A stretch of 64,000 bases of DNA from UBA3824 sp017541145 (GTDB taxonomy: Bacteria > Bacteroidota > Bacteroidia > Bacteroidales > UBA3824): contig CAMVLO010000014.1 of the NCBI GenBank assembly GCA_947168365.1, positions 7,978-71,977 of the forward strand. The letters are read 5' to 3'. The position numbers were made by a program, and so were the translations under genes. The notes below the pieces were generated by a model that was given only the letters and a program-made list of their open reading frames with translations, did no database searches and was not told where the DNA came from. Positions 18,003-26,561 of this stretch are shown here, piece by piece; positions within the stretch are counted from its first letter, which is position 1, and each line of letters opens with the position of its first letter.

Positions 18003-18485
18003 TTAAATTTCCTTAACTCCATTCTCTTTAAGAAACTCTTTTAATAAATTCATATTTTGCACACTCCAATCGCAGATAAGATATTGAATAAAAAAACAAT
18101 TATAAGAACGACCGTCTCGATTCCAATCAAAACTAATATAATCACCAAAATACACTCTAATATTTTGAATTGATTTAATAATTATACTTTTAGAGAAAAA
18201 ACTTTGATAATAAAGGATAATTTTATTTTCATAAAATTCAACTTTATATAAATACTTACAACTTTTTTCTAGTAAGCACCAAAATTCATACAATAAACAA
18301 CTAATAATAATAATTAAATCAATATATTTAAAAGAACCACTAAGTTCAAAAAAATAGTCTGCTAGGGAAATGCAAATAATAAATAATAAACTAGCAAAAT
18401 GAGAAAAATCTTGTTCAATAAACACACAAAAAAATCTAAAAATAAAATTAGATTTTTCAATTTCAAATACTTTATTTTCACTCAT
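18003..18485 (-). CDS. AT-rich orphan membrane protein
   Basis: 160 residues, unusually rich in I, F, Y and K with many ATA and TTA codons compared with neighbours. Two membrane segments (~FASLLFIICISLADYFF and YIDLIIIISCLLYEFWCLL, residues ~30-75) precede a soluble C-terminal part with alternating strands (VEFYENKIILYYQSFFSK) resembling a bacterial PH-like domain, but this is only a fold impression. Base composition suggests recent acquisition. It lies between the 22-codon gene stub and pbpC. A TATTTTTG element at 18515-18522 may serve as its promoter. No family recognised. Confidence 0.6.
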   Translation of the reverse strand: MSENKVFEIEKSNFIFRFFCVFIEQDFSHFASLLFIICISLADYFFELSGSFKYIDLIIIISCLLYEFWCLLEKSCKYLYKVEFYENKIILYYQSFFSKSIIIKSIQNIRVYFGDYISFDWNRDGRSYNCFFIQYLICDWSVQNMNLLKEFLKENGVKEI

Positions 18486-18514
18486 GATTTATAATTTTAG
18501 TCAACAATTTTTTT

Positions 18515-18522
18515 CAAAAATA
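18515..18522 (-). promoter_or_regulatory. -7 promoter element for the AT-rich orphan
   Basis: TATTTTTG on the minus strand, 30 bases upstream of the ATG. Confidence 0.45.
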
Positions 18523-18536
18523 CAACAAAAAAAATT

Positions 18537-20909
18537 CTATTTATCAATTATCTCAAAAGATCGTTGATAAGAATTTCCGTCGGAATCGGTGATTGTTACA
18601 ACATGTTTTCCTGCTGAAGGCTTGATGGAAATAGAATGTTGTGACGTTGTTGTTGTTACATAATCGTTGTCCAAATGCCAGAAAATCGGGTCTTTAGGAT
18701 TTCGGCAAGTTGCTTCGATTACCATGGCTTGAGTTTGACTGTCTAAACCTTTCGGCAAATAAATTTTCGCACCGTTTTCTGGATAAATTATTTGTAACGG
18801 AACATCCTGACTGTTGCCTGTACAATCCGGCCTAAACGGTGGAAGTGTCTTGTAATCAGCATTATGCATACGATAATAATATTCCATTGCCGGCGGTAAT
18901 GTAAACCATTTTTCAGTAACGATGTTGTCGAAACATTCACAATCAGAAGTCACACGAAATTTTTTTGATAAATCCAATTGTACTACATGACAATATGGAC
19001 AAAGCGATGTATTTTGTCCGGCAATTGGAATCAACTGAGTTTCGGTTTCGGGACAATTATTCGAAGCAATAAAACCACTCTTTTTGCAAACTTTCATTTC
19101 CATCAAATCGTTGTACGGAACAGGAAATTTGCGACCGTTGTTTGGTAAAATTTTTACGATGTCAAACAAAATTGGTGCAGCAGCTTTTATTCCGATAAGA
19201 TTGGGACGCCCCTCGCCATCAGCATTTCCTGTCCAAACGCCAATCACATAATTTCCGGTAACGCCAATCGCCCAAGCATCTCTAAATCCGAAACTTGTAC
19301 CGGTTTTCCAAGCCACACTCCTATCCGACTGAAAATATTCGTGCGACAATTCTTCTTCCGGACGTTCTACAGTTGTTAACGCTTTGAGTGTTAAATAAAT
19401 AGCAGACGCAGTAAAGAAATTATGCTCTTTAAATTCCGGTTTTGACTTCTTCTTAGATTTCTCTGTATAGACTCCGCAATGATAATCTCCGACAAGATAT
19501 TTTCCTTCGTTGTCAACGTAATTGTACAAACTACGAGTCATCGAGGCGTAAGCTCCGCAAAGTTCCCAAAGATTTGCCTCACAACCGCCTAGTATCAACG
19601 ACAATCCGTAATGGTCGGCACTCTGATTTATTGTCGTGATTTTCAGCTTTTTAAGAATTTCCAAAAACTTTTCGCCGCTATATTGTTGAAGCATTTTTAC
19701 AGCCGGAACATTCAGCGACCTCGCCAACGATTTGTTGGCCGGCACTGCACCGTCGTAAGTTAAACGGAAATTTTTTGGCATATAACCCGAGATTTGTGTA
19801 GGGATATCCGGCACGAGAGATTGCGGCAAAATTTCGCCCTCGCTAAGCATCGCACAATACAAAAACGGTTTCAACACACTTCCCGTACTACGCACAGAAG
19901 TAATGATGTCAACATCGTTGGCATCATCTTCTCCATTGAAACTCTGAGAGTTACCTACATAAGCTACAACTTTTCCGCTCATAACTTCCATGATGAGAAC
20001 AGCACCGTTGTTGATACCGTCGGCTCGCAAATCACGAACATGACGATTGAGAATTTCAGTAGCTTTGTGCTGCATACGAGCATCCAAAGTGGTTTTTACC
20101 CAATTGGAAGTCAGGGATTTATCATTTTGAATTCGAGCCAAAAGGTGCGGAGCGTCTTGCGGATATGGCGACGGAGCATCGGGAATCGGCTCTTGTTTGG
20201 AAAGTTCACAAGTCTCTTCGTCGATGATTTTTTCTTCCAACAGTTTATCTAACAACTGATTACGCTTAATCAAAAGTTTATCACGGTTGCGACTGAGGTG
20301 AATTAATGCAGGATTGTTTGGCAAAACGGCAAGCATAGCCGACTCAGCCCACGAAAGTGCATAAGCCGGACGACGAAAATATCGTTGCGATGCAGTTTCA
20401 AGCCCGACAGTATTGCCGCCAAAGGGTGCATGAGAGGCATACATCTGCAAAATTTCTTGCTTTGAAAATCCTATTTCAAGTCTGACTGCAAGAATAATTT
20501 CAATGAATTTTTCAAAAAATGTACGATCTTCGTTACGGCTAAGACGAATTGTCTGCATCGTAATCGTGGAACCGCCGCTAACAATTTTTCCGTTTTTAAC
20601 ATCAGAAATCAAGGCACGTGTCAACGCAAAGATGTCAAAACCCAAATGATAAAAAAATCGCTTATCTTCGTATGTTACAATACATTGCTGAAATTTGTAA
20701 GGCACAGAATCGGATTCCTGAAAACGCCACTGACCGTCGGAAGCGATATGCGCACTCAGCAAAACTCCTGAACTATCGGTAATTACAGTGGAATACGGAA
20801 CAGAAAACGGATTTCGCGGATACAGAAAAATTGCAAGCGCAACAATCGAAAGAAATATCGAAATTACGCTTACAATTTTAAAATTCTTCTTGCTAATCGA
20901 GATGTACAT
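18537..20909 (-). CDS. pbpC: Penicillin-binding protein 1C (bifunctional glycosyltransferase/transpeptidase)
   Basis: 790 residues. Builds and crosslinks peptidoglycan from lipid II at the outer face of the inner membrane. Layout: one N-terminal membrane anchor (~residues 12-30); family 51 glycosyltransferase (~55-235) with EDKRFFYHLGFD, GGSTITMQTIRL and the SKQEILQMY motif; transpeptidase (~300-580) with active-site SVLK in STGSVLKPF and the KTGTSFGFRD box; and a C-terminal PBP1C domain (~690-790). PBP1C genes are often next to an alpha-2-macroglobulin gene; none is in this window. It lies 25 bases downstream of the UDP-glucuronate decarboxylase gene, so the two may be co-transcribed. Confidence 0.95.
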   Translation of the reverse strand: MYISISKKNFKIVSVISIFLSIVALAIFLYPRNPFSVPYSTVITDSSGVLLSAHIASDGQWRFQESDSVPYKFQQCIVTYEDKRFFYHLGFDIFALTRALISDVKNGKIVSGGSTITMQTIRLSRNEDRTFFEKFIEIILAVRLEIGFSKQEILQMYASHAPFGGNTVGLETASQRYFRRPAYALSWAESAMLAVLPNNPALIHLSRNRDKLLIKRNQLLDKLLEEKIIDEETCELSKQEPIPDAPSPYPQDAPHLLARIQNDKSLTSNWVKTTLDARMQHKATEILNRHVRDLRADGINNGAVLIMEVMSGKVVAYVGNSQSFNGEDDANDVDIITSVRSTGSVLKPFLYCAMLSEGEILPQSLVPDIPTQISGYMPKNFRLTYDGAVPANKSLARSLNVPAVKMLQQYSGEKFLEILKKLKITTINQSADHYGLSLILGGCEANLWELCGAYASMTRSLYNYVDNEGKYLVGDYHCGVYTEKSKKKSKPEFKEHNFFTASAIYLTLKALTTVERPEEELSHEYFQSDRSVAWKTGTSFGFRDAWAIGVTGNYVIGVWTGNADGEGRPNLIGIKAAAPILFDIVKILPNNGRKFPVPYNDLMEMKVCKKSGFIASNNCPETETQLIPIAGQNTSLCPYCHVVQLDLSKKFRVTSDCECFDNIVTEKWFTLPPAMEYYYRMHNADYKTLPPFRPDCTGNSQDVPLQIIYPENGAKIYLPKGLDSQTQAMVIEATCRNPKDPIFWHLDNDYVTTTTSQHSISIKPSAGKHVVTITDSDGNSYQRSFEIIDK

Positions 20910-20934
20910 CCATAAAAAATGTTAAAATAAAAAA

Positions 20935-21873
20935 TCAGTTTTTGAGCAACTCGTCAAAATAAGCAATTGTATTTGCAAGACCTTGCTCAAGTTTTACAAC
21001 CGGCTGCCAATCAAGCTTTTCCATCGCCAAAGAAATATCCGGTTTGCGGCGTACCGGGTCATCACCGGGCAAAGGTTCGTAAACGATTTGCGATTTAGAA
21101 CCGGTCATGTCGATAACTTTTTCGGCTAACTGTTTGATTGTAAACTCGCCCGGATTTCCGATGTTGACAGGACCGATAAAACTGTCATCAGAATTCATCA
21201 TTTTAATCATTCCGTTTAGCAAATCGTCAACATACTGAAAACTTCTGGTTTGCGAACCGTCGCCGTAAATCGTTATAGGCTTGTTAGTTAACGCTTGAAC
21301 TATAAAATTGGAAACCACACGACCGTCGTTCGGATGCATACGCGGACCGTATGTATTGAAAATTCGTATGATTTTGATTTTCACATTGTTTTGTGTATGA
21401 TAATTCAAAAACAGAGTTTCGGCAAGTCGTTTTCCTTCATCGTAACAAGAGCGAGGACCAAAACAGTTGACATTTCCCCAATAACTTTCTACTTGCGGAT
21501 GAATTGCGGGATCGCCGTAAACTTCGCTTGTAGAGGCTTGTAAAATCTTGGCTTTCAAGCGTTTTGCAAGTCCAAGCATATTAATTGCTCCCATTACTGA
21601 GGTTTTTACTGTTTTTATCGGATTGTACTGATAATGAATCGGCGAGGCAGGACACGCTAAATTATAAATTTCGTCAACTTCGGCTTTGTATGGATCGATT
21701 ACATCATGACGAACCAACTCAAAATATTTATTATCAAGAAGATGTACAATATTTTTCTTTGAACCTGTAAAGAAATTGTCCAAACAAATTACATCGTTTC
21801 CTTCTTTAAGAAGGCGTTCACAGAGATGACTTCCTATAAAACCGGCACCTCCTGTTACCAAAATTCTCTTCAT
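20935..21873 (-). CDS. UDP-glucuronate decarboxylase (UDP-xylose synthase), SDR family
   Basis: 312 residues, the usual size for bacterial UXS. Converts UDP-glucuronate to UDP-xylose with bound NAD+, supplying surface polysaccharide synthesis. The Rossmann motif GGAGFIGSHL is at the N-terminus; substrate and catalytic segments LACPASPIHYQYNPIKT, STSEVYGDP and the YxxxK motif in SCYDEGKR, plus RIFNTYGPRM and GDGSQTRSFQYVDDL, are the UXS pattern and separate it from galE-type epimerases. A TAATTTTG promoter element is 31 bases upstream. GtrA is transcribed divergently. Confidence 0.93.
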   Translation of the reverse strand: MKRILVTGGAGFIGSHLCERLLKEGNDVICLDNFFTGSKKNIVHLLDNKYFELVRHDVIDPYKAEVDEIYNLACPASPIHYQYNPIKTVKTSVMGAINMLGLAKRLKAKILQASTSEVYGDPAIHPQVESYWGNVNCFGPRSCYDEGKRLAETLFLNYHTQNNVKIKIIRIFNTYGPRMHPNDGRVVSNFIVQALTNKPITIYGDGSQTRSFQYVDDLLNGMIKMMNSDDSFIGPVNIGNPGEFTIKQLAEKVIDMTGSKSQIVYEPLPGDDPVRRKPDISLAMEKLDWQPVVKLEQGLANTIAYFDELLKN

Positions 21874-21903
21874 TTTTTTGAATTACAATTAAAATCTTTA
21901 GTG

Positions 21904-21911
21904 CAAAATTA
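21904..21911 (-). promoter_or_regulatory. -7 promoter element for UDP-glucuronate decarboxylase
   Basis: TAATTTTG followed by CAC on the minus strand, 31 bases from the ATG. Confidence 0.6.
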
Positions 21912-21967
21912 TTAATTTTTTCATGATTACGATACTATATTAAAGCTATTTTTTCAAAAATCGTTAG

Positions 21968-21975
21968 TAAATTTG
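21968..21975 (+). promoter_or_regulatory. -7 promoter element for the GtrA gene
   Basis: TAAATTTG, divergent from the 21904-21911 element and ~92 bases upstream of the preferred ATG at 22068. Confidence 0.45.
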
Positions 21976-22067
21976 TAAGCATAAAAAATGTTATAATTTT
22001 ATTGAATTTGATTGATTTACAACGAAATACAATTCAAATATTAAACACTAAAAAAAATCAAAAAAAG

Positions 22068-22541
22068 ATGTCATATACATTAAAACAGATTTTTATCGGG
22101 AAAACCGAAGATACAAAAATTCAACTGATAAGAAATATTATTGTGGAAGCCACAAGAATCGGTATCAACAGTCTGATTCTATGGTTGTTGTATATTGTAA
22201 TTTTTAAATCGGTAGCTAACAATACAATTTTGTCGATTTGTACAATCATAGCTTCTATGACTTCCGGAATTGTAAATTATATTTTCAGTACAATTTGGGT
22301 TTTTCATAAGAAACAGAAAAACAACAACATCGCAAGATTTATTGTTTTTACATTGATTGGCGCAGCGGGTTTGGGAATCAATACGGGAATTACTGTCGGA
22401 TTAACTAACTGGCTGGGAATGAATGTTCTTGTCAGCAATTTGATAGCTCAAGGTATTGCATTTATTTTCAACTTTTTTATGCGTAAATATTTTGTTTATA
22501 CTTTGATGAGCAAAACCGAGGACGAGCAACCGAAAGCATAA
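22068..22541 (+). CDS. GtrA-family membrane protein
   Basis: 157 residues from the ATG at 22068, which has a purine-rich AAAAAAG leader; a TTG at 22002 would add 22 residues without homology value. Four membrane segments fit the GtrA fold: ~30-48, 55-75 (with the conserved IVNYIFSTIWVF), ~90-110 and ~120-140 (FIFNFFMRKYFVY). GtrA proteins are thought to flip or help move undecaprenyl-linked sugars across the inner membrane during polysaccharide or teichoic acid decoration. Context with UDP-xylose synthesis fits a sugar-transfer role, but the substrate is not known. Identity by family pattern is good. Confidence 0.85.
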   Translation: MSYTLKQIFIGKTEDTKIQLIRNIIVEATRIGINSLILWLLYIVIFKSVANNTILSICTIIASMTSGIVNYIFSTIWVFHKKQKNNNIARFIVFTLIGAAGLGINTGITVGLTNWLGMNVLVSNLIAQGIAFIFNFFMRKYFVYTLMSKTEDEQPKA

Positions 22542-22552
22542 TTTCTGTCAAA

Positions 22553-22592
22553 ATAAAAAAAATCACTAACTATCTACGAAAAAGATAGTTAG
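22553..22592 (-). terminator. Intrinsic terminator downstream of glgB
   Basis: Perfect 10-bp stem CTAACTATCT/AGATAGTTAG (22566-22575, 22583-22592); T-rich tract follows on the minus strand. It may also stop rightward GtrA transcription, although no T run exists on that side. Confidence 0.75.
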
Positions 22593-22655
22593 CGATCATA
22601 AAAAAATAGAGGGGTTGTGTTGTATAAAAAAAATATTGAAATAAAAATTTTAGAA

Positions 22656-24755
22656 TTAATCTCTAACTTTTTTCAAGACGAGTACAGTTCTGTTAACATT
22701 GTAAATTGAAAGAACATAGTGACCGTCTTTTTGAATAGCGAAAAATTCAGTACTGTCGTCCACACGGTTGAATCCGCCGAATTTAGCATCATCTGAATTG
22801 AGAATGATTTTGTAAACTCCGGGTTCAGGGATGTAGAATGTGTAATCGGGAATGCAAGCCGTCGGGTGGAAATTGAATACAAAAATCAAATTGCCTTTTT
22901 TCTCAACAATCGTGTGATTATGCTGGTCCATGTTAAGCTGTTGACCATAAAGATCTTGCATAACCGGATATTCTCGAATAAGTTTTATCATTGCCTCGTC
23001 GAAATCGTTGAGATAATGATATTTCAAAAAGCCTTTTTCCAACAAACTCCACTGACGACGTGCATGTTTGTAGCTCCAGCCGTTGCCTTCACGCGGAAAA
23101 TCTATCCATTCAGGATGTCCGAATTCGTTGCCCATAAAATTCATGTAAGCTTGTCCGCCATTTACTATCGTGAACATCCTCAGCATTTTATGAAGCGCAA
23201 TTCCACGGTCGATTATCATGTTAGGACGGTCTATTGCCATATCGAAATACATCTCTTTGTCCATCAAGCGGAAAGCAATTGTCTTGTCGCCAACCAAAGC
23301 CTGATCGTGACTTTCAACGTAAGAAACGGTTTTTACTTGCGGCAAACGGTCGTTCAAAACATTCCAAAGTTGGTACACATTCCAATCGTCATCGGATTGT
23401 TCTTTGAGAATTTTAATCCAAAAATCAGGAATTCCCATACCCAAACGATAATCGAAACCGATACCGCCGTCTTCAAGCGGAGTTGTTAAACCCGGCATTC
23501 CGGAAACGTCTTCAGCAATCGCAACTGAGTCAGGATTAATGATTTTCATCAATCGGTTTGCCAACTGAAGATATGTAACGGCATCAAATTCTACACCGTC
23601 ACGAAAATATTTCCACTGATCGAAATTGTCGATATTTCCGTGATGGAAATACAACATCGAAGTAACGCCGTCGAAACGGAAACCGTCAAAATGAAATTCT
23701 TCCATCCAGTAACGGATGTTGCTGAGTAAGAACTGAATAACTTCGTTTTTACCGTAGTTAAACAACTTGGAATCCCATTGCGGATGTTCGCCTCTACCGC
23801 CTGCGTGAGTGTAAAGATCGTCAGTACCATCCAAACGGTTGATACCTTCTGTTGTATTCTTAACTGTATGAGAATGAACAATATCCATAATTACACGGAT
23901 ACCGTTTTCGTGAGCAGTTCTGATAAGATGTTTCAATTCTTCGGGCGTACCGAAACGCGAACTCGGTGCAAAAAAGTTTGAAACATGATAGCCAAACGAT
24001 CCGTAATAAGGATGCTCGGCAATCGCCATAATCTGAATTGTATTGTAACCGCCTTTTATAATATGCGGCAACACATTTTCTTCAAATTCCTGATAAGTAC
24101 CGATGCCCTCTTTTTCCTGAGCCATACCGATATGACATTCATAAATCAAAAGAGGTTCAGCCTTGTTAGGACGAAATTTTTTGCGACCCCAAATAAAAGG
24201 TTTTGCCGGTTTCCAAACTTGCGCAGAGAAAATTTTTGTAACATCGTCTTGAACGGCACGCGTGGTATAAGCAGGTAATCTGTCAATTACAGAATCGTCA
24301 GCACCATGAACTATAATTTTGAAAAGCGAACCGTGAACAAAAGTTTTGGAATAAGTGGCATCGTCGAGAAAAATTTCCCAAATGCCGTTGTCTTTCTTAA
24401 TCAAAGGGTTAGCAGTACGATTCCAATTATTGAAATCACCAAACAAATGGATTTCTTTGGCATTAGGAGCCCATTCCCTAAGATACCAACCTTTGTCTTC
24501 CTCGGAATAGTTGAGACCGAGATATTTATACTGACCCGCAAAATCTATAAATGTGGGATAATAACTTTCAAGTTCCTTGAATTTAGCTTGATATCTGTTG
24601 TAACGAGCAATTATGTCGTCTTTTACAGGATCGAGCCAATGGTCATCCATAATTGCAAGATGAATAGGCTCTACAGTTGCAGCCACCGGTTCTTCCAAAG
24701 TTTTGGAAGGTTTAACAGCAGGCTTTTTTGTTGATTTTCCTGATTGCTTTGCCAT
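22656..24755 (-). CDS. glgB: 1,4-alpha-glucan branching enzyme (GH13)
   Basis: 699 residues from ATG 24755 (MAKQSGK...); a TTG six codons upstream is less likely. Introduces alpha-1,6 branches into glycogen. N-terminal CBM48 (~residues 75-190, GWYLREWAPNAKEIHLFGDF), then the GH13 barrel with the four conserved regions DIVHSHT, FRFDGVTS (nucleophile Asp), AEDVSG (acid Glu) and ESHDQA, and a C-terminal all-beta domain. The sequence NEFGHPEWIDFPREGNGWS is characteristic of the eukaryote-like GH13_8 branching enzymes that many Bacteroidetes carry instead of the classical GH13_9 GlgB. The first ~40 residues are Lys/Pro/Ser-rich. No other glycogen genes adjoin. Confidence 0.95.
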   Translation of the reverse strand: MAKQSGKSTKKPAVKPSKTLEEPVAATVEPIHLAIMDDHWLDPVKDDIIARYNRYQAKFKELESYYPTFIDFAGQYKYLGLNYSEEDKGWYLREWAPNAKEIHLFGDFNNWNRTANPLIKKDNGIWEIFLDDATYSKTFVHGSLFKIIVHGADDSVIDRLPAYTTRAVQDDVTKIFSAQVWKPAKPFIWGRKKFRPNKAEPLLIYECHIGMAQEKEGIGTYQEFEENVLPHIIKGGYNTIQIMAIAEHPYYGSFGYHVSNFFAPSSRFGTPEELKHLIRTAHENGIRVIMDIVHSHTVKNTTEGINRLDGTDDLYTHAGGRGEHPQWDSKLFNYGKNEVIQFLLSNIRYWMEEFHFDGFRFDGVTSMLYFHHGNIDNFDQWKYFRDGVEFDAVTYLQLANRLMKIINPDSVAIAEDVSGMPGLTTPLEDGGIGFDYRLGMGIPDFWIKILKEQSDDDWNVYQLWNVLNDRLPQVKTVSYVESHDQALVGDKTIAFRLMDKEMYFDMAIDRPNMIIDRGIALHKMLRMFTIVNGGQAYMNFMGNEFGHPEWIDFPREGNGWSYKHARRQWSLLEKGFLKYHYLNDFDEAMIKLIREYPVMQDLYGQQLNMDQHNHTIVEKKGNLIFVFNFHPTACIPDYTFYIPEPGVYKIILNSDDAKFGGFNRVDDSTEFFAIQKDGHYVLSIYNVNRTVLVLKKVRD

Positions 24756-24835
24756 AAAAATTTTAAATTTCAATTAGTAGTTTTTTTATAATGCGAATTT
24801 AAAATTAATTTATTAAATTAAAAAATCTTTTTTCA

Positions 24836-24843
24836 TATATTTG
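24836..24843 (+). promoter_or_regulatory. -7 promoter element for the 59-residue orphan gene
   Basis: TATATTTG followed by CAATATT, about 88 bases upstream of the ATG; the immediate surroundings repeat those at 17852-17871. Confidence 0.55.
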
Positions 24844-24931
24844 CAATATTCAAAATATTTTGACGTTTTGATAGATGTATTGACAATAGATAATAAACAT
24901 TTTTATTTAATTAACTAAAAACCATTTGCCT

Positions 24932-25111
24932 ATGAATGAAAGTTACTCTAACGCTTTAAAAAATAATTATCTATCATTAGACAAATTGAACAATATGGTT
25001 CACGACATGGACGAGCTCGAAGACGAAGTTTTTTCATCTTTGGATAACTTGAAATTGTCGCCTTCTCAAGACACATTGAACAAGATTTTGTCTTATTTGA
25101 AATTATTTTAA
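24932..25111 (+). CDS. Small acidic helical protein, orphan
   Basis: 59 residues from ATG 24932 (a TTG two codons upstream is not needed). The sequence is short, acidic and amphipathic-helical (NNMVHDMDELEDEVFSSLDN, then LNKILSYLKLF), without cysteines or membrane segments. No family recognised. It is bracketed by a good promoter element and a perfect 13-bp terminator hairpin, so it is very probably a real, independently expressed gene. A small regulator or adaptor is possible; nothing in the sequence decides. Confidence 0.65.
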   Translation: MNESYSNALKNNYLSLDKLNNMVHDMDELEDEVFSSLDNLKLSPSQDTLNKILSYLKLF

Positions 25112-25142
25112 TGTATTTTTTTTCAAAAATTAGTTAGTACTC

Positions 25143-25179
25143 AAAGCCTGTATTCAAGATAAACAAGAATACAGGCTTT
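25143..25179 (+). terminator. Intrinsic terminator of the 59-residue orphan gene
   Basis: Perfect 13-bp stem AAAGCCTGTATTC (25143-25155) and GAATACAGGCTTT (25167-25179), followed by GTTTATTTAATTTT. It begins 31 bases after the stop. Confidence 0.88.
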
Positions 25180-25201
25180 GTTTATTTAATTTTGGTTAAT
25201 G

Positions 25202-25257
25202 GGTCATTTTGCAGGCTGAAAAAAAGTGCTATGCTTCAATAGGTCATTTTGCAGGCT
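25202..25257. repeat. Left end of the IS: two tandem copies of the terminal repeat
   Basis: Two direct copies of a 21-bp sequence starting GGTCATTTTGCAGGCT at 25202 and 25242 (40 bp apart). The inner copy is preceded by CTTCAATA, which is mirrored at the right inner end. Confidence 0.9.
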
Positions 25258-25381
25258 GAAAAGAACTTGTTTTTTGTAGATTCTAAACATAAAGCTTAAC
25301 TTTGTCGTTTGCAGGTTAAAGCATATCGTGGCACTGCTGGGGAGCAACCGCGTAAGGAATAAATCTGCAATAGTGAAAAAT

Positions 25382-25415
25382 AATCGGGGCGATGCCATTT
25401 AGAACGCATCACCCC
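25382..25415 (-). terminator. Terminator-like hairpin downstream of the transposase gene
   Basis: 10-bp stem with one mismatch, GGGGCGATGC (25386-25395) and GCATCACCCC (25406-25415), loop of 10; a T-rich tract follows on the minus strand. It lies four bases beyond the transposase stop. Confidence 0.65.
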
Positions 25416-25419
25416 ATGT

Positions 25420-26286
25420 TTATTTTTTATTATTCCATGCCTTAAAAAACCCCTTGATAAATCTTTTGCGACTTCCCTCTTTCATACCGGAGTGTACATT
25501 CAAACGTTTTTTTAGTATGGAAAACAAACCTTCAATCATATTGTTTGTGTTTGGCATTCCGACACACTTTGGAGACAAATAAGTAAACAAATACTCCATG
25601 TAGAAGTTCAAACTGTTGACCACCGTGCGCAGTTTTTTATGCGTGTAGCACCACTTGCCGGTATCCTCTGAGAAAGTCTTCTCGCAGAGTACGGTATGCC
25701 ATTTTGCGTTCCAATCAGCAAATTCTTGTAGGAAAGAACAGTGATCCAATTGGTCGAACTGTTCAACAACAGCCGTCAATTCCTTGGATGCTTGTAATCT
25801 TGGTTTACTGGTCAAATACCTTGTTACAATTTGCTTCATGTGGAAGTGACACATCTGAATTTCGTAGTCGGAAAAAATATCAAATAGGGCTCTAAATCCG
25901 TCAATTATGACACCTTTTATCACGAACCCTCTACTTTTAATGCTTTGTAATGCTTGAAGATAATCCTCTGCTTTTTCATGTTGGATGAAATTAAGGTAAA
26001 TAACTTTGCCACTACCATGATCAACAGCGATGATGACACCCCAGTTGTGCCCCCAATAGGTTACATCAAAGTGAACATATCCACCGCCTGAAATATTTGG
26101 CTGTTCCCATTCTATCACAATTTTACGAAGTTTACGCTTAATGGTGGAAACGCTGACATTATAGACTTCAGCAATATCGGCAATGCTTTGTTTTTTATCA
26201 ATATAGAGTTTCCAAATATCATCTAACGTTGCTTTCATACCTCCTCGAAATTGTCGTTCACAATTATTGCATTTGTACAATTGCAT
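25420..26286 (-). CDS. IS256/IS1249-like transposase (zinc-ribbon variant), 5' end apparently frameshifted
   Basis: 288 residues in the open frame. A CNNCERQF half of a zinc ribbon is followed by an HTH (SIADIAEVYNVSVSTIKRKL) and a DDE-type catalytic domain with FDVTYWGHNWGVIIAVDHGS, IDGFRAL, CHFHMKQIVTRYLT and NMIEGLFSILKKRL, the pattern of Mutator-type/IS256-like transposases. The other half of the ribbon (CPYCGSSVIQKNGVRSG) is read directly upstream in the same frame, but that frame has no start and meets TGA. A good ATG at 26351 (MFKK...) leads into it only if the A8 run at 26338-26345 gains one base. A promoter element at 26383-26390 supports that start. The gene is therefore either a -1 frameshift mutant or uses slippage. 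Confidence 0.82.
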   Translation of the reverse strand: MQLYKCNNCERQFRGGMKATLDDIWKLYIDKKQSIADIAEVYNVSVSTIKRKLRKIVIEWEQPNISGGGYVHFDVTYWGHNWGVIIAVDHGSGKVIYLNFIQHEKAEDYLQALQSIKSRGFVIKGVIIDGFRALFDIFSDYEIQMCHFHMKQIVTRYLTSKPRLQASKELTAVVEQFDQLDHCSFLQEFADWNAKWHTVLCEKTFSEDTGKWCYTHKKLRTVVNSLNFYMEYLFTYLSPKCVGMPNTNNMIEGLFSILKKRLNVHSGMKEGSRKRFIKGFFKAWNNKK

Positions 26287-26382
26287 ACCAGACCTGACGC
26301 CATTTTTTTGGATTACGGACGAACCACAATAAGGGCATTTTTTTTGAACATTTCAGTTAAAATTTTAGTATCTTGAATGTCA

Positions 26383-26390
26383 CAAAGATA
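26383..26390 (-). promoter_or_regulatory. -7 promoter element of the transposase
   Basis: TATCTTTG on the minus strand with a TTG about 21 bases further upstream (26412-26414 complement), 31 bases before the ATG at 26351. Confidence 0.5.
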
Positions 26391-26418
26391 CTAATAATTA
26401 ACTAATTACAGCAATTAT

Positions 26419-26535
26419 AGCCTGCAAAATGACCTATTGAAGACATTCACTAAACTATTTTCGTCTGAAGAGTCTTGAACCTTGTAACTTTTTATATTAA
26501 AACTCGTTACAACGTTTTCAGCCTGCAAAATGACC
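26419..26535. repeat. Right end of the IS: two copies of the terminal repeat
   Basis: AGCCTGCAAAATGACC at 26419-26434 (inner, followed by TATTGAAG) and again within 26515-26535 (outer). The two copies are 101 bp apart, compared with 40 bp at the left end. Confidence 0.9.
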
Positions 26536-26561
26536 TATCTGCCTTAATTTTATATTGTTGA

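Larger units (their letters stand above)
25202..26535. mobile_element. IS256/IS1249-like insertion sequence with doubled terminal inverted repeats
   Basis: 1334 bp bounded by perfect 21-bp inverted repeats (25202-25222 and 26515-26535). A second, inner pair of 24-bp perfect inverted repeats (25234-25257 and 26419-26442) shares the same 16-bp core GGTCATTTTGCAGGCT, so there are four copies of the core, two per end. One leftward transposase gene fills the middle. Bases flanking the outer ends (GGTTAATG left, TATCTGCC right) do not form an obvious target duplication. It lies 17 bases... beyond it, at 26562, ends the MBOAT gene, whose C-terminus is intact. Family call rests on the transposase. 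Confidence 0.85.

Noticed and set aside
25202..26535. 8- or 9-bp target-site duplication around the IS
   Set aside because: Flanks GGTTAATG and TATCTGCC do not match; the CTTCAATA/TATTGAAG match at the inner ends is inverted, thus part of the repeat and not a duplication.
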